A stretch of DNA of 64,000 bases from Streptomyces decoyicus (GTDB lineage Bacteria; Actinomycetota; Actinomycetes; Streptomycetales; Streptomycetaceae): the NCBI RefSeq assembly GCF_019880305.1, contig NZ_CP082301.1, positions 3,782,001 to 3,846,000 of the forward strand, given 5' to 3'. Numbering within the stretch: position 1 is the stretch's first letter; every line of letters starts with the position of its first letter. The notes beneath the pieces were generated by a model. That model was not told the DNA's origin. It saw nothing but the letters and a program-made list of their open reading frames with translations, and searched no databases. Positions 19,729 through 29,429 of the stretch are shown here, piece by piece. Both the position numbers and the translations under genes were made by a program.

Positions 19729-20109
19729 CTACTTCTTGCCCGGCTTCTTCTTGCCGGCGATCGCGCGACGCGGACCCTTGCGGGTACGGGCGTTCGTGCT
19801 GGTGCGCTGACCGTGCACCGGCAGACCGCGACGGTGACGCAGACCCTGGTAGCAGCCGATCTCGACCTTGCGGCGGATGTCGGCCTGAATCTCGCGACGG
19901 AGGTCACCCTCGGTCTTGAGGTTGTTGTCCACGTACTCGCGGATCTTGATGAGGTCTTCCTCGGCAAGGTCGCGAACACGGGTGTTCGGGTTCACGCCGG
20001 TGGCGGCGAGGGTCTGCTGCGACAGCGTCCGCCCGATACCGAAGACGTAGGTGAGGGCGACCTCCACACGCTTTTCGCGCGGGAGATCAACGCCTGCGAG
20101 GCGTGCCAT
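19729..20109 (-). CDS. rpsM: 30S ribosomal protein S13
   Basis: S13 lies at the head of the 30S subunit and bridges to 50S. The 126-aa product starts [20 protein letters not shown], has the [19 protein letters not shown] motif and a basic C-terminal tail. It follows rpmJ in the alpha block with a 194-base gap, longer than most gaps here, with no clear signal. Confidence 0.97.
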   Translation of the reverse strand: MARLAGVDLPREKRVEVALTYVFGIGRTLSQQTLAATGVNPNTRVRDLAEEDLIKIREYVDNNLKTEGDLRREIQADIRRKVEIGCYQGLRHRRGLPVHGQRTSTNARTRKGPRRAIAGKKKPGKK

Positions 20110-20303
20110 TGATGTGGCTCCTGATGGCTATTCGGAGGTCTTCCGCAGCACCGTTCCCGTAAGACTCTGAAGAATTACGAGCCGGGTCCCCGGCCTCCGA
20201 GCCGAGGGTGTCGTCCCACGCGAGAAATGCGGGGGTCGGGTGACTGCGTATGTACGTATGTTGCGTCGCGCGAAAACTGCGAAATGCAGGTGGTCGGCGT
20301 GCG

Positions 20304-20417
20304 TCAGCCCTGGCGCTGCTTGTGGCGCAGGTTGTCGCAGATGACCATGACCCGGCCGTGGCGGCGGATCACCTTGCACTTGTCGCAGATCTTCTTGACG
20401 CTCGGCTTGACCTTCAT
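20304..20417 (-). CDS. rpmJ: 50S ribosomal protein L36 (zinc-binding form)
   Basis: A 37-aa protein begins [19 protein letters not shown] at ATG 20415-20417 and ends HKQRQG. Cys11, Cys14, Cys27 and His32 form the CCCH zinc site of C+ L36. It sits between infA and rpsM, the standard order. Confidence 0.97.
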   Translation of the reverse strand: MKVKPSVKKICDKCKVIRRHGRVMVICDNLRHKQRQG

Positions 20418-20477
20418 GGGATGTGAGGTTCTCCGGGTCAGTGCCGTCACCCCACGGGAGCGGGGCGGCGACAAGAT

Positions 20478-20699
20478 CTACTTGTATCGGTAGACGATCC
20501 GGCCACGCGTCAGGTCGTACGGAGAAAGCTCCACCACGACCCGGTCATCCGGGAGGATACGGATGTAGTGCATCCGCATCTTGCCGCTGATGTGCGCGAG
20601 GACCTTGTGACCGTTCTGGAGCTCCACCTTGAACATGGCGTTCGGGAGAGACTCGATCACGGTGCCCTCGATCTCGATGGCACCTTGCTTCTTGGCCAC
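20478..20699 (-). CDS. infA: Translation initiation factor IF-1
   Basis: IF-1 binds the A site during initiation. The 73-aa OB-fold protein starts at GTG 20697-20699 ([19 protein letters not shown]), the usual family N-terminus and length. It is separated from map by a gap with a hairpin and a candidate promoter, so infA-rpmJ-rpsM-rpsK-rpsD may be its own transcription unit. Confidence 0.97.
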   Translation of the reverse strand: MAKKQGAIEIEGTVIESLPNAMFKVELQNGHKVLAHISGKMRMHYIRILPDDRVVVELSPYDLTRGRIVYRYK

Positions 20700-20790
20700 G
20701 CTTCGCCCTTCGAATCGGCTACCTTGATCGACACCCCCGCACCTCGCCCTCAACCAAGAGGGCATACGGATGCACGAGAGCCGACGCGTC

Positions 20791-20820
20791 AGTCTACGAC
20801 AGTGCCTGGGAAAAGACGAA
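20791..20820 (-). promoter_or_regulatory. Candidate infA promoter
   Basis: On the minus strand TTCGTC (20815-20820) and TAGACT (20791-20796) are 18 bases apart. Transcription would start near 20784, about 85 bases before infA. The -35 is weak. Confidence 0.3.
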
Positions 20821-20855
20821 TCCAGGATTATTGCCCACTCGGGGAGATCCTTACG

Positions 20856-20871
20856 CCGACGGCCCCGTCGG
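20856..20871 (-). terminator. Hairpin between map and infA
   Basis: A 6-bp perfect stem (CCGACG with CGTCGG) with a four-base loop lies 40 bases past the map stop, just before the candidate infA promoter. It is modest in strength. Confidence 0.35.
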
Positions 20872-20910
20872 GGCGGTCGGCTCGGGCGAAGCGAGGGTGC
20901 TCTGTGGCCC

Positions 20911-21753
20911 TCAGGACCCTGCGGCAGGATCGGGCGCAGCCGTGATGCCCAGCTCGGCCAGCTTGGCCTTGCCGCCGTCCGGCGCGGTCAGCACCAACGG
21001 GCCGTCCTCGGTCAGCGCGACCGAGTGCTCCCAGTGCGAGGACCAGCTGCCGTCGTTCGACTTGACCGTCCAGTCGTCGTCGAGAACGTGGGTCTTGGCC
21101 GTGCCGAGGTTGACCATCGGCTCGATGGCGATGCAGAAGCCGGGCACCAGCTTCGGGCCGCGGCCGCGCTTGCGGTCGACGTAGTTCAGCAGATGCGGGT
21201 CCATGTGCATCTGCGAGCCGATGCCGTGGCCGCCGTAGTCCTCGACGATGCCGTACTTGCCGCTCGCCGGACGGGGCTGGCGGCGGATGTAGCCCTCGAT
21301 CGCCTTGGAGATGTCGACCAGCCGGTTGCCCTTGGCGACCGCGGCGATGCCCGCCCACATCGACTCCTCGGTGACCCGGCTGAGCTCGACCAGCTCCGCG
21401 GAGTGACCCGACCCGACGAAGGCGGTGTACGCCGCGTCGCCGTGCCAGCCGTCGATGATCGCGCCGCAGTCGATGGAGATGATGTCGCCGTTCTGCAGCA
21501 CCGTCTCGGTGTCGGGGATGCCGTGGACCACGACATCGTTGACCGAGGTGCAGATCGTCGCGGGGAAGCCGCCGTAGCCGAGGAAGTTCGACTTCGCTCC
21601 GTGCTCGGCGAGCACCTTGCGCGCCGCGTCGTCCAGGTCCTTGGTCGTGGCGCCGGGCACCGCGGCCTTCCGGGTCGCCGCGTGAATGGCGGCGACCACC
21701 AGCCCCGCCTCGCGCATCTTCGCGATCTGCTCGGGGGTCTTGATCTCCACCAT
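20911..21753 (-). CDS. map: Type I methionine aminopeptidase
   Basis: Map removes the initiator methionine from nascent proteins. The 280-aa protein has the five metal ligands of the family at Asp95, Asp106 ([16 protein letters not shown]), His176 (YGGHGIG), Glu211 (IAIEPM) and Glu242 (WEHSVAL). AGGAAGG lies 11 bases upstream of the ATG. It follows adk in the secY-adk-map order, but a 19-bp hairpin lies in the adk-map gap. Streptomycetes often have more than one Map. Confidence 0.96.
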   Translation of the reverse strand: MVEIKTPEQIAKMREAGLVVAAIHAATRKAAVPGATTKDLDDAARKVLAEHGAKSNFLGYGGFPATICTSVNDVVVHGIPDTETVLQNGDIISIDCGAIIDGWHGDAAYTAFVGSGHSAELVELSRVTEESMWAGIAAVAKGNRLVDISKAIEGYIRRQPRPASGKYGIVEDYGGHGIGSQMHMDPHLLNYVDRKRGRGPKLVPGFCIAIEPMVNLGTAKTHVLDDDWTVKSNDGSWSSHWEHSVALTEDGPLVLTAPDGGKAKLAELGITAAPDPAAGS

Positions 21754-21819
21754 GACGGCTGGCGCCTTCCTGAACCGACTACAACGCTTGTCCGGCGGCC
21801 GTCACGACCGCCCCGTACA

Positions 21820-21862
21820 CGATACGGCCGCGGTGCCCCTTGCGGGCACCGCGGCCGTATCG
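21820..21862 (-). terminator. Very strong 19-bp hairpin between adk and map
   Basis: A perfect 19-bp inverted repeat (21820-21838 with 21844-21862) with a five-base loop lies 14 bases past the adk stop. It should end the secY-adk transcript, leaving only 66 bases for a map promoter. Confidence 0.7.
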
Positions 21863-21876
21863 GAAGCCGTGTGCTG

Positions 21877-22533
21877 CTATGCGTCCCGGGACGGCAGGGC
21901 CGCCATCGAGCGCTTGGTGACCTCGTCGACCTTGCCCATGGCCGGGATGGTGACGACCAGGTCCTGGGCCTTGTAGTAGTCGATGATCGGCTCGGTCTCC
22001 GTGTGGTAGACCTCCAGCCGCTTGCGGACGGTCTCCTCGCGGTCGTCGTCCCGCTGGTACAGCTCGCCGCCACAGGTGTCGCAGACGCCCTCGGCCTTCG
22101 GCTTGTTGTACTCGGCGTGGAAGACGTGGCTGCTGTCGTTGCGGCAGATGCGCCGGCCGGCGATCCGCTTCACGACCTCGTCCTCGGGGACCTCCAGGTC
22201 CAGGACGGCGTCCAGCGTGAGGTGCTTGTCCTTGAGGTACTCGTCCAGCGCCTTGGCCTGGCCCAGGTTCCGCGGGAAGCCGTCCAGCAGGAAGCCGTTG
22301 GCCGCGTCGGCCTGCTCCATCCGGTCCTCGGCCATCGCGATGGTGACCGAGTCGGGTACCAGGTTGCCGGCGTCCATGTACGACTTCGCCTCGCGGCCGA
22401 GGGGCGTGCCCTGGCTGATGTTGGCGCGGAACAGGTCCCCCGTGGAGATGTGCGGGATCTCGAGGTTCTTGGCAAGGTACGCAGCCTGCGTACCCTTGCC
22501 GGCCCCCGGGGGTCCGACGAGGACGATTCGCAT
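21877..22533 (-). CDS. adk: Adenylate kinase
   Basis: Adk interconverts ATP, AMP and ADP. The 218-aa long-form enzyme has the P-loop GPPGAGKGT at 7-15, the AMP-site DGFPRN motif and a LID with CRND...CDTCGG. The first half of the LID metal site reads Cys-x2-Asp rather than Cys-x2-Cys, as I recall for other streptomycete Adk. The ATG (22531-22533) shares one base with the secY TGA. Confidence 0.97.
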   Translation of the reverse strand: MRIVLVGPPGAGKGTQAAYLAKNLEIPHISTGDLFRANISQGTPLGREAKSYMDAGNLVPDSVTIAMAEDRMEQADAANGFLLDGFPRNLGQAKALDEYLKDKHLTLDAVLDLEVPEDEVVKRIAGRRICRNDSSHVFHAEYNKPKAEGVCDTCGGELYQRDDDREETVRKRLEVYHTETEPIIDYYKAQDLVVTIPAMGKVDEVTKRSMAALPSRDA

Positions 22534-23846
22534 CAGCGGAGGAACCCTTCGTAGTTGCGCTGCTGAAGCTGGCTCTCGATCTGCTTCACGGTCTCCAGGC
22601 CCACACCCACGATGATGAGGATGCTCGTCCCGCCGAACGGGAAGTTCTGGTTCGCGTTGAAAAGCACCAACGCCACTGTTGGTACGAGCGCGATCAGCCC
22701 CAGGTACAGCGAGCCCGGCCACGTGATCCGGTTGAGCACGTAGCTGAGGTACTCGGCCGTCGGGCGACCAGCCCGGATACCCGGGATGAAGCCACCATAC
22801 TTCTTCATGTTGTCGGCAACTTCTTCGGGGTTGAAGCTGATGGCGACGTAGAAGAACGCGAAGAACACGATCAGCAGGAAGTACGTAACGATGTAAACCG
22901 GGTGATTTCCCTTGGTGAAGTTGGTGGCGACCCACGTCGCCCATGCCGCCTTCGACCCGCTGAACTGTGCAACGAGGGCTGGAATGTAGAGCAGCGATGA
23001 CGCGAAGATGACGGGAATCACACCCGCCTGGTTCACCTTGAGCGGGATGTACGTGGACGTACCGCCATAGGACCGGCGGCCGATCATCCGCTTCGCGTAC
23101 TGCACGGGGATGCGCCGCTGAGCCTGCTCGACGAAGACCACCAGCGCGACCATCGCCAGGCCCACCGCGATCACCGCGAAGAACTCGATCCAGCCGTCGG
23201 CCAGCTTGCCCTGGAGCTTGATCTGCCACAGCGCGCCCGGGAAGCCGGCGGCGATCGAGATGAACATCAGGATCGACATGCCGTTGCCGATACCGCGGTC
23301 GGTCACCATCTCGCCGAGCCACATGATCAGGGCCGTACCGGCGGTCATCGTGATGACCATCGTGATGGTGGTGAAGACGGAGTCGCTGGGCACGATCTCG
23401 CTGGCGACCGGGCAGCTCTGGAAGAGCGCACCGCTGCGGGCGGTGGCCACCAGGCCGGTGCCCTGGAGGATGGCGAGCGCCACGGTCAGATAGCGGGTGT
23501 ACTGGGTGATCTTCGCCTGGCCGGACTGCCCCTCCTTCTTGAGGGCCTCCAGCCGCGGGATCACCACGGTCAGCAGCTGGAGGATGATGCTCGCCGTGAT
23601 GTACGGCATGATCCCCAGCGCGAAGATCGTGATCTGCAGCAGCGCACCACCGCTGAACATGTTCACCAGGGCGAACAACCCGCTGTTACCGCCGGCCTGT
23701 TTCATGCAGGTCTCGACGTTCGCGTAGTTCACCCCGGGGACCGGGACGTGTGCGCCGATCCGGTAGAGCACCACGATGCCCAATGTGAACAGCAGCTTCT
23801 TGCGCAGGTCGGGCGTCTTGAACGCTCGGGCGAACGCGGTGAGCAC
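22533..23846 (-). CDS. secY: Protein translocase subunit SecY
   Basis: SecY is the membrane channel of the Sec pathway, working with SecE (encoded at 52.5 kb) and SecA. The 437-aa protein starts at GTG 23844-23846 with AGGAGG four bases upstream. Ten hydrophobic segments and conserved loops such as GMSILMFISIAAGFPG are visible. A terminator after rplO and 227 noncoding bases upstream suggest its own promoter. Confidence 0.97.
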   Translation of the reverse strand: MLTAFARAFKTPDLRKKLLFTLGIVVLYRIGAHVPVPGVNYANVETCMKQAGGNSGLFALVNMFSGGALLQITIFALGIMPYITASIILQLLTVVIPRLEALKKEGQSGQAKITQYTRYLTVALAILQGTGLVATARSGALFQSCPVASEIVPSDSVFTTITMVITMTAGTALIMWLGEMVTDRGIGNGMSILMFISIAAGFPGALWQIKLQGKLADGWIEFFAVIAVGLAMVALVVFVEQAQRRIPVQYAKRMIGRRSYGGTSTYIPLKVNQAGVIPVIFASSLLYIPALVAQFSGSKAAWATWVATNFTKGNHPVYIVTYFLLIVFFAFFYVAISFNPEEVADNMKKYGGFIPGIRAGRPTAEYLSYVLNRITWPGSLYLGLIALVPTVALVLFNANQNFPFGGTSILIIVGVGLETVKQIESQLQQRNYEGFLR

Positions 23847-24024
23847 GGTGCCTCCTGCGCCCCCCGCCTTGAATGCGGGAGGTGACGGTCTTGAGGATCG
23901 ACGAATAGTGAGCGGCTAAAAACCGCGCGGACATGGCCCGCGCGGCGGGGGCCCGGGGCCGGGGCCCCGGAAAACAACAGTCCATGCCACCTTACCGGCG
24001 ACCCTACCCCCGTGGAACGACCAA

Positions 24025-24057
24025 CCGGGGATGCCCAAACGATGGGCATCCCCGGTC
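24025..24057 (-). terminator. Terminator after rplO (end of spc block)
   Basis: A perfect 13-bp stem (24025-24037 with 24045-24057) with a seven-base loop begins 16 bases past the rplO stop. Confidence 0.7.
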
Positions 24058-24073
24058 AGTTGAACCAACGAAC

Positions 24074-24529
24074 TCAGATGAGCTCGGTGACGGTGCCGCC
24101 GGCAGCGGCGATCTTCTCCTTGGCGGAGCCGGAAACGGCGTCAACCGAAACCTGCAGCGCCACGGAGACCTCGCCCTGGCCCAGGACCTTGACGAGCTCG
24201 TTCTTGCGCACCGCGCCCTTGGCAACCAGATCGGCCACCGTGACCTCGCCACCCTGCGGGTAGAGCTCGGCCAGCTTGGTCAGGTTCACGACCTGGAACT
24301 GCTTGTGGGCGGGGTTCTTGAAGCCCTTCAGCTTCGGGAGGCGCATGTGGAGGGGCATCTGCCCGCCCTCGAAGCGCTCCGGAACCTGGTAACGGGCCTT
24401 CGTGCCCTTGGTACCACGACCAGCGGTCTTACCCTTGGACGCCTCACCACGACCGACACGGGTCTTGGCGGTCTTGGCACCCGGGGCAGGACGGAGGTTG
24501 TGGACCTTCAGCGGGTTGTTCTCCGCCAT
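24074..24529 (-). CDS. rplO: 50S ribosomal protein L15
   Basis: L15 is a late-assembly 50S protein. The 151-aa product begins [19 protein letters not shown] at ATG 24527-24529 and has the Gly/Lys-rich N-terminal extension typical of L15. One base separates it from the rpmD stop. Confidence 0.97.
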   Translation of the reverse strand: MAENNPLKVHNLRPAPGAKTAKTRVGRGEASKGKTAGRGTKGTKARYQVPERFEGGQMPLHMRLPKLKGFKNPAHKQFQVVNLTKLAELYPQGGEVTVADLVAKGAVRKNELVKVLGQGEVSVALQVSVDAVSGSAKEKIAAAGGTVTELI

Positions 24530-24530
24530 G

Positions 24531-24713
24531 TCAGTCGACCTCCTCAACCGTCACGAGGTGGCGGACGGTGTGCACCATTCCGCGGAACTCGGGGCGGTCC
24601 TCCTTGACAACCACGTCGTTGAGCCGCTTGAGGCCCAGCGAACGAAGGGTGTCGCGGTGGTTCTGCTTGCTACCGATGAAAGACTTCGTCTGCGTGATCT
24701 TGAGGTGCGCCAT
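24531..24713 (-). CDS. rpmD: 50S ribosomal protein L30
   Basis: A 60-aa L30 begins [20 protein letters not shown]. Its ATG shares one base with the rpsE TAA (TAATG at 24711-24715), indicating translational coupling. The longer open frame upstream is a shadow of rpsE. Confidence 0.97.
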   Translation of the reverse strand: MAHLKITQTKSFIGSKQNHRDTLRSLGLKRLNDVVVKEDRPEFRGMVHTVRHLVTVEEVD

Positions 24714-25315
24714 TACGCGGTCACCCCGGCACGCGCCCGCAGCAGAGCGGCGGGAGCAACGTCCTCCAGCGGCAGGCCACGACGGGCCGCGATCTCCTCG
24801 GGGCGCTGAAGGCCCTGAAGCGCGGTCACCGTGGCGTGCACGATGTTGATCGGGTTCGACGAACCGAGCGACTTGCTCAGCACGTCGTGGATGCCCGCGC
24901 ACTCCAGAACGGCACGCACGGGGCCACCGGCGATCACACCGGTACCGGGGGAAGCCGGCTTGAGCAGGACAACGCCCGCAGCCTTCTCGCCCTGGATGGG
25001 GTGAGGGATGGTGCCCTGGATACGGGGGACCTTGAAGAAGTTCTTCTTGGCCTCTTCCACGCCCTTGGCGATGGCAGCCGGAACTTCCTTGGCCTTGCCG
25101 TAACCGACACCTACGGTGCCGTCACCATCGCCCACCACGACCAGCGCGGTGAAGCTGAAGCGACGGCCACCCTTGACAACCTTGGCGACACGGTTGATCG
25201 CGACAACGCGCTCAACGTATGCGGTCTTCTCGGCGGCAGCGCCACCGTCGCGACCCTTCCGGTCCCGCCGCTCGCCGCCACCGGCACCGCTCCCGCGGCG
25301 CTGGGGTCCAGCCAT
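24713..25315 (-). CDS. rpsE: 30S ribosomal protein S5
   Basis: S5 affects translational accuracy. The 200-aa protein has an Arg/Gly-rich extension of about 28 residues, then the double-stranded-RNA-binding-like domain ([27 protein letters not shown]) and the C-terminal S5 domain ([16 protein letters not shown]). Length and order are normal for actinobacteria. Confidence 0.97.
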   Translation of the reverse strand: MAGPQRRGSGAGGGERRDRKGRDGGAAAEKTAYVERVVAINRVAKVVKGGRRFSFTALVVVGDGDGTVGVGYGKAKEVPAAIAKGVEEAKKNFFKVPRIQGTIPHPIQGEKAAGVVLLKPASPGTGVIAGGPVRAVLECAGIHDVLSKSLGSSNPINIVHATVTALQGLQRPEEIAARRGLPLEDVAPAALLRARAGVTA

Positions 25316-25361
25316 TGGATTTACCTCTCTCTGTTACGTCCGCTAGCTCCGGAACCGGGGC

Positions 25362-25745
25362 TTAGAACTTCAGCCCGGCTTCGCGGGCGGCGTCGGCCAG
25401 AGCGGCAATCCGCCCGGCGTACTGCTTGCCACCACGGTCGAACACGACGGCCTCGACACCGGCGGCCTTGGCACGCTCGGCGACCAGGGAGCCGACCTTC
25501 TGAGCCTGAGCGCTCTTGTCGCCCTCGCCACCACGGATCGACGCGTCCAGGCTCGACGCCGAGGCCAGCGTGTGGCCCGCAATGTCGTCGATGACCTGAG
25601 CGGTGATGCCACGGTTGGACCGCGTCACCACCAGACGCGGACGCTCCGGGGTACCCGAAATCCGCTTACGGATGCGGATGTGGCGCCGCTTCGCAGCGGC
25701 CCGCTTGTAAGCGTCGCCCTTGGCGATCTTCACACCGTATGCCAT
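25362..25745 (-). CDS. rplR: 50S ribosomal protein L18
   Basis: L18 binds 5S rRNA with L5. The 127-aa product has the basic N-terminus [21 protein letters not shown] and the family C-terminus [17 protein letters not shown]. It is three bases from rplF. Confidence 0.97.
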   Translation of the reverse strand: MAYGVKIAKGDAYKRAAAKRRHIRIRKRISGTPERPRLVVTRSNRGITAQVIDDIAGHTLASASSLDASIRGGEGDKSAQAQKVGSLVAERAKAAGVEAVVFDRGGKQYAGRIAALADAAREAGLKF

Positions 25746-25748
25746 GGC

Positions 25749-26288
25749 TTACTTACCAGCCTTTCCGACCTTGCGGCGGATGACCTCGCCGGCGTACTTG
25801 ACGCCCTTGGCCTTGTACGGGTCAGGCTTGCGCAGCTTGCGGATGTTCGCCGCAACCTCGCCGACCTTCTGCTTGTCGATGCCCTCGACGCTGAGCTTGG
25901 TCGGGGACTCGACCTTGAAGGAGATGCCCTCGGGGGCCTCGATCAGGATCGGGTGGCTGTAGCCCAGGGAGAACTCCAGGTTGGAGCCCTTCGCCTGGAC
26001 GCGGTAACCGACACCGCTGATCTCGAGCGCCTTGCTGTAGCCCTGGGTCACGCCGGTGATCATGTTCGCCACCAGCGTGCGGGACAGGCCGTGCAGGGCC
26101 TTGTTCTGACGCTCGTCGTTCGGGCGGACAACGTTGATCACGCCGTCCTCACCCTTGGCGACCTCGATGGGCGCCGCGACGGTGTGCGAGAGAGAACCCT
26201 TGGGGCCCTTCACCGCGACCGTACGGCCATCGATGGTGACGTCCACACCAGCGGGAACCTGGATGGGCAGCTTGCCAATACGCGACAT
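25749..26288 (-). CDS. rplF: 50S ribosomal protein L6
   Basis: L6 lies near the factor-binding site of 50S. The 179-aa protein has the two repeated L6 folds, with [15 protein letters not shown] at the start and the signature [11 protein letters not shown] near the C-terminus. Confidence 0.97.
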   Translation of the reverse strand: MSRIGKLPIQVPAGVDVTIDGRTVAVKGPKGSLSHTVAAPIEVAKGEDGVINVVRPNDERQNKALHGLSRTLVANMITGVTQGYSKALEISGVGYRVQAKGSNLEFSLGYSHPILIEAPEGISFKVESPTKLSVEGIDKQKVGEVAANIRKLRKPDPYKAKGVKYAGEVIRRKVGKAGK

Positions 26289-26310
26289 TAGCTATTCCTC
26301 CGTTCCCTGG

Positions 26311-26709
26311 TTACCAGACGTAGGCGAGGACTTCCCCACCCACGCCCTTCTTGCTGGCCTGCTGACCGGTCAGGAGACCGTGGGACGTGGAGATGATCGC
26401 CACGCCCAGGCCGCCGAGGACCTTCGGCAGGTTGGTGGACTTTGCGTAGACCCGCAGGCCCGGCTTCGAAATCCGCTTGATGCCGGCGATCGAGCGCTCG
26501 CGGTTCGGGCCGAACTTCAGCTCGAGGACGAGGTTCTTGCCAACCTCGGCGTCCTCGACGCGCCAGCCGGTGATGTAGCCCTCCTGCTGGAGGATCTCCG
26601 CGATGTGCGACTTGATCTTGCTGTGCGGCATCACGACGGTGTCGTGGTACGCCGAGTTCGCGTTACGCAGACGGGTCAGCATGTCTGCGATGGGATCAGT
26701 CATGGTCAT
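26311..26709 (-). CDS. rpsH: 30S ribosomal protein S8
   Basis: S8 binds helix 21 of 16S rRNA; in E. coli it is also the spc operon repressor. The 132-aa product starts [17 protein letters not shown]; the second ATG (26701-26703) is an alternative. It ends GGEVLAYVW. It is preceded by an unusually long 239-base gap after rpsN. Confidence 0.97.
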   Translation of the reverse strand: MTMTDPIADMLTRLRNANSAYHDTVVMPHSKIKSHIAEILQQEGYITGWRVEDAEVGKNLVLELKFGPNRERSIAGIKRISKPGLRVYAKSTNLPKVLGGLGVAIISTSHGLLTGQQASKKGVGGEVLAYVW

Positions 26710-26854
26710 GAATTGGCCTTCGGCCTCTCTCGCCGGGGTTTCCTATGTGCGCCATCCCTCTCCCCGATCAGAGTCGGGACGGGTGCGGCGCGGGGACCTA
26801 CGGCGTAGTAAGCGACTTTATGCGGGCACGGCCCGCGGTCGGTCTCGGGCGGCG

Positions 26855-26902
26855 GGGCGCCCAAACCCTTCTACCCTACGGGAAAGAAGGGGTGGGGCGC
26901 CC
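26855..26902 (-). terminator. Long hairpin between rpsN and rpsH
   Basis: An 18-bp stem with about two mismatches (26855-26872 with 26885-26902) lies 46 bases past rpsN, inside a 239-base gap. Few ribosomal operons have such a gap here, so this is a candidate attenuator or terminator. Confidence 0.5.
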
Positions 26903-26948
26903 ACCGGCCCAATGCTTACCGAGAGCCCTGGTCATCCCAATGAAGGGA

Positions 26949-27134
26949 TTACCAGGAGCTCTTGGTCACGCCCGGCAGCTCGCCACGGTGAGCCATCTCA
27001 CGAAGGCACACGCGGCACAGGCCGAACTTGCGGTAGACGGAGTGCGGACGGCCGCAGCGCTGGCAACGCGTGTACGCGCGGACAGCAAACTTCGGCTTAC
27101 GAGCCGCCTTAGCGATCAGAGCCTTCTTCGCCAC
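26949..27134 (-). CDS. rpsN: 30S ribosomal protein S14 type Z
   Basis: A 61-aa zinc-binding S14 (S14 type Z) with Cys24, Cys27, Cys40 and Cys43 in RCQRCGR and LCRVC. It lies between rplE and rpsH as in other Gram-positives. A zinc-free paralogue, if present, would be elsewhere. Confidence 0.97.
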   Translation of the reverse strand: MAKKALIAKAARKPKFAVRAYTRCQRCGRPHSVYRKFGLCRVCLREMAHRGELPGVTKSSW

Positions 27135-27136
27135 GG

Positions 27137-27697
27137 TCAGTTCTCCTTGAACGGGAAGCCGAGGTGACGAAGCAGGGCGCGGCCCTCATCGTCGTTGGAC
27201 GCCGTGGTGACCACGGTGATGTCCATGCCCCGCGTCCGGTCGATCTTGTCCTGGTCGATCTCGTGGAACATGACCTGCTCCGTGAGACCGAAGGTGTAGT
27301 TGCCCCGACCGTCGAACTGCTTCGGGGACAGACCACGGAAGTCGCGGATGCGCGGCAGCGCCAGCGACAGCAGGCGGTCCAGGAACTCCCACATGCGGTC
27401 ACCGCGGAGGGTGACGTGGGCACCGATCGGCTGGCCCTCACGCAGCTTGAACTGCGCGATGGACTTACGGGCCTTGGTGACGGCCGGCTTCTGTCCGGTG
27501 ATCGTGGTGAGGTCGCGGATGGCGCCCTCGATCAGCTTGGAGTCGCGGGCGGCGTCGCCCACACCCATGTTGACCACGATCTTGGTCAGACCGGGGATCT
27601 GCATGACGTTCTCGTACGAGAACTCGTCCTTCAGCTTCCCGGCGATCTCTTCGCGGTAGCGCGTCTTCAGACGCGGCGCGTTGGTGGTGGCAGTCAT
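27137..27697 (-). CDS. rplE: 50S ribosomal protein L5
   Basis: L5 binds 5S rRNA and P-site tRNA. The 186-aa product has the [11 protein letters not shown] and [19 protein letters not shown] motifs. Its ATG shares a base with the rplX stop (TGATG at 27695-27699). Confidence 0.97.
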   Translation of the reverse strand: MTATTNAPRLKTRYREEIAGKLKDEFSYENVMQIPGLTKIVVNMGVGDAARDSKLIEGAIRDLTTITGQKPAVTKARKSIAQFKLREGQPIGAHVTLRGDRMWEFLDRLLSLALPRIRDFRGLSPKQFDGRGNYTFGLTEQVMFHEIDQDKIDRTRGMDITVVTTASNDDEGRALLRHLGFPFKEN

Positions 27698-28020
27698 CAG
27701 ATGTCCTCACCGGTCCGCTTGGCAACGCGGATCTTGTTGCCCTCGTCGTCGAAGCGGTATCCGACGCGGGTAACGACCTTGTTGCCGTCCTTCTCCACGA
27801 CCAGCTGAACATTGCTGACGTGGACAGGGGCCTCGGTCGTCACGATGCCGCCGGTCTTCGAACCACGAGCGGTCTGTCCGGCCTTGGTGTGCTTCTTGAC
27901 CCGGTTGACACCCTCGACCAGGACACGGTCCTCGCGGGGGAAGGCCTGGATGACCTTGCCCTGCTTGCCCTTGTCCTTACCGGTGATGACCTGGACCAGG
28001 TCGCCCTTCTTGATCTTCAT
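27697..28020 (-). CDS. rplX: 50S ribosomal protein L24
   Basis: L24 is an assembly initiator. The 107-aa product opens with the KOW motif [20 protein letters not shown]. It is three bases downstream of rplN and overlaps rplE by one base. Confidence 0.97.
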   Translation of the reverse strand: MKIKKGDLVQVITGKDKGKQGKVIQAFPREDRVLVEGVNRVKKHTKAGQTARGSKTGGIVTTEAPVHVSNVQLVVEKDGNKVVTRVGYRFDDEGNKIRVAKRTGEDI

Positions 28021-28023
28021 CGG

Positions 28024-28392
28024 TTACAGCACCTCCGGCGCGAGCGAGATGATCTTCATGAACTTCTTCTCGCGCAGCTCCCGGCCCACGGGGCCGAAGA
28101 TGCGGGTGCCGCGGGGGTCGCCATCGTTCTTGAGGATGACGGCCGCGTTCTCGTCGAAGCGGATGTACGAGCCGTCCGGACGGCGGCGCTCCTTGACGGT
28201 GCGAACGATGACCGCCTTGATGACGTCACCCTTCTTCACGTTGCCACCGGGGATCGCGTCCTTCACGGTGGCGACGATGACGTCACCGATGCCCGCGTAG
28301 CGGCGACCGGAACCACCGAGAACACGAATGCAAAGGATTTCCTTCGCACCAGTGTTGTCGGCGACACGCAGTCGCGACTCCTGCTGGATCAC
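28024..28392 (-). CDS. rplN: 50S ribosomal protein L14
   Basis: L14 contributes to the intersubunit bridge. The 122-aa protein begins [19 protein letters not shown] and ends ISLAPEVL. It is the first gene of the E. coli-type spc operon; here two hairpins fill the 107-base gap to rpsQ. Confidence 0.97.
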   Translation of the reverse strand: MIQQESRLRVADNTGAKEILCIRVLGGSGRRYAGIGDVIVATVKDAIPGGNVKKGDVIKAVIVRTVKERRRPDGSYIRFDENAAVILKNDGDPRGTRIFGPVGRELREKKFMKIISLAPEVL

Positions 28393-28420
28393 GTCTATCT
28401 CCTGTTTGTCTGCCGGTTCC

Positions 28421-28458
28421 CGGCAGGGGCTTTCCTCTGCTGAGGCGAGCCCCTGCCG
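28421..28458 (-). terminator. Hairpin at the S10/spc boundary (rplN-proximal)
   Basis: A perfect 11-bp stem (28421-28431 with 28448-28458) lies between rpsQ and rplN without a T-run. With the smaller hairpin at 28476-28494 it marks the point where the S10 and spc operons are separate in E. coli. Confidence 0.5.
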
Positions 28459-28475
28459 AGCCTGGCGGAACTGTT

Positions 28476-28494
28476 CCTAGGGAGTCCCCCTAGG
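28476..28494 (-). terminator. Hairpin at the S10/spc boundary (rpsQ-proximal)
   Basis: A perfect 7-bp stem (CCTAGGG with CCCTAGG) with a five-base loop begins six bases past the rpsQ stop. Confidence 0.4.
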
Positions 28495-28499
28495 AGGGA

Positions 28500-28781
28500 T
28501 TACTTGGCCTTCTCGAGGATCTCGACGATGCGCCAGCGCTTGGTGGCGGACAGCGGCCGGGTCTCCATCAGGAGGACGCGGTCGCCGACGCCGGCAGCGT
28601 TCTGCTCGTCGTGCGCCTTGAGCTTGTTGGTACGGCGGATGACCTTGCCGTACAGCGCGTGCTTGACGCGGTCCTCGACGGCGACGACGACGGTCTTGTC
28701 CATCTTGTCGCTGACGACGAGACCCTCACGGGTCTTGCGGAAACCGCGCTCGTTCGTCTCAGTCACATTCTTCTCGCTCAT
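28500..28781 (-). CDS. rpsQ: 30S ribosomal protein S17
   Basis: S17 is a primary rRNA-binding protein. The 93-aa OB-fold product has the [18 protein letters not shown] and [16 protein letters not shown] motifs. Its start shares a base with the rpmC stop (TGATG). It is the last gene of the S10 block. Confidence 0.97.
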   Translation of the reverse strand: MSEKNVTETNERGFRKTREGLVVSDKMDKTVVVAVEDRVKHALYGKVIRRTNKLKAHDEQNAAGVGDRVLLMETRPLSATKRWRIVEILEKAK

Positions 28782-29005
28782 CAGGCGCTCTCCACCGTCT
28801 CGATGCCCAGCTCGCGCTCACGCATCAGGGTGTAGATCCGGGCGATGTCCTTACGGACGGACTTGAGCCGACCGTGGTTCTCGAGCTGTCCGGTCGCCGC
28901 CTGGAAGCGGAGGTTGAACAGCTCCTCCTTGGCCTCACGAAGCTTGCCGACGAGGTCCTCGTCATTCAGCTCGCGCAGCTCGGTCGCCTTGATACCGGCC
29001 GCCAT
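28781..29005 (-). CDS. rpmC: 50S ribosomal protein L29
   Basis: L29 lies at the nascent-chain exit. The 74-aa helical product begins [19 protein letters not shown] chose ATG 29003-29005, which overlaps the rplP stop as TGATG and has AGGTGAG upstream; an adjacent GTG one codon earlier is the alternative. Confidence 0.96.
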   Translation of the reverse strand: MAAGIKATELRELNDEDLVGKLREAKEELFNLRFQAATGQLENHGRLKSVRKDIARIYTLMRERELGIETVESA

Positions 29006-29424
29006 CACGACTCACCTGCCTCGCGCCGCACAATGCGGCACTTCATCGGAAGCTTGTGGGCGGCGCGGGTCAGCGCCTCCTTGGCAACCTTTTCGTTCGG
29101 GAAGGACAGCTCGAACATCACCCGACCGGGCTTGACGTTCGCGACCCACCACTCCGGAGAACCCTTACCGGAACCCATGCGGGTTTCGGCCGGCTTCTTC
29201 GTGAGCGGGCGGTCCGGGTAAATGTTGATCCAGACCTTGCCGCCACGCTTGATGTGACGGGTCATCGCGATACGAGCGGACTCGATCTGACGGTTCGTCA
29301 CGTAAGCCGGGGTGACGGCCTGAATGCCGTACTCACCGAAGGCCAGCTCGGTGCCACCCTTGGCCATACCGCTGCGCTTCGGGTGGTGCTGCTTGCGGTG
29401 CTTGACCCTGCGAGGGATCAGCAT
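29005..29424 (-). CDS. rplP: 50S ribosomal protein L16
   Basis: L16 organises the A site of 50S. The 139-aa product begins [19 protein letters not shown] and has the [18 protein letters not shown] motif. It overlaps rpmC by one base and lies five bases after rpsC. Confidence 0.97.
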   Translation of the reverse strand: MLIPRRVKHRKQHHPKRSGMAKGGTELAFGEYGIQAVTPAYVTNRQIESARIAMTRHIKRGGKVWINIYPDRPLTKKPAETRMGSGKGSPEWWVANVKPGRVMFELSFPNEKVAKEALTRAAHKLPMKCRIVRREAGES

Positions 29425-29429
29425 GTCGG

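Noticed and set aside
26826..26860. A third copy of the rpsL/rpsJ leader motif before rpsH (CCGACCGCGGG on the minus strand)
   Set aside because: Only about 11 bases match and the GGTCGG half of the stem is missing, so it looks like chance in GC-rich DNA.
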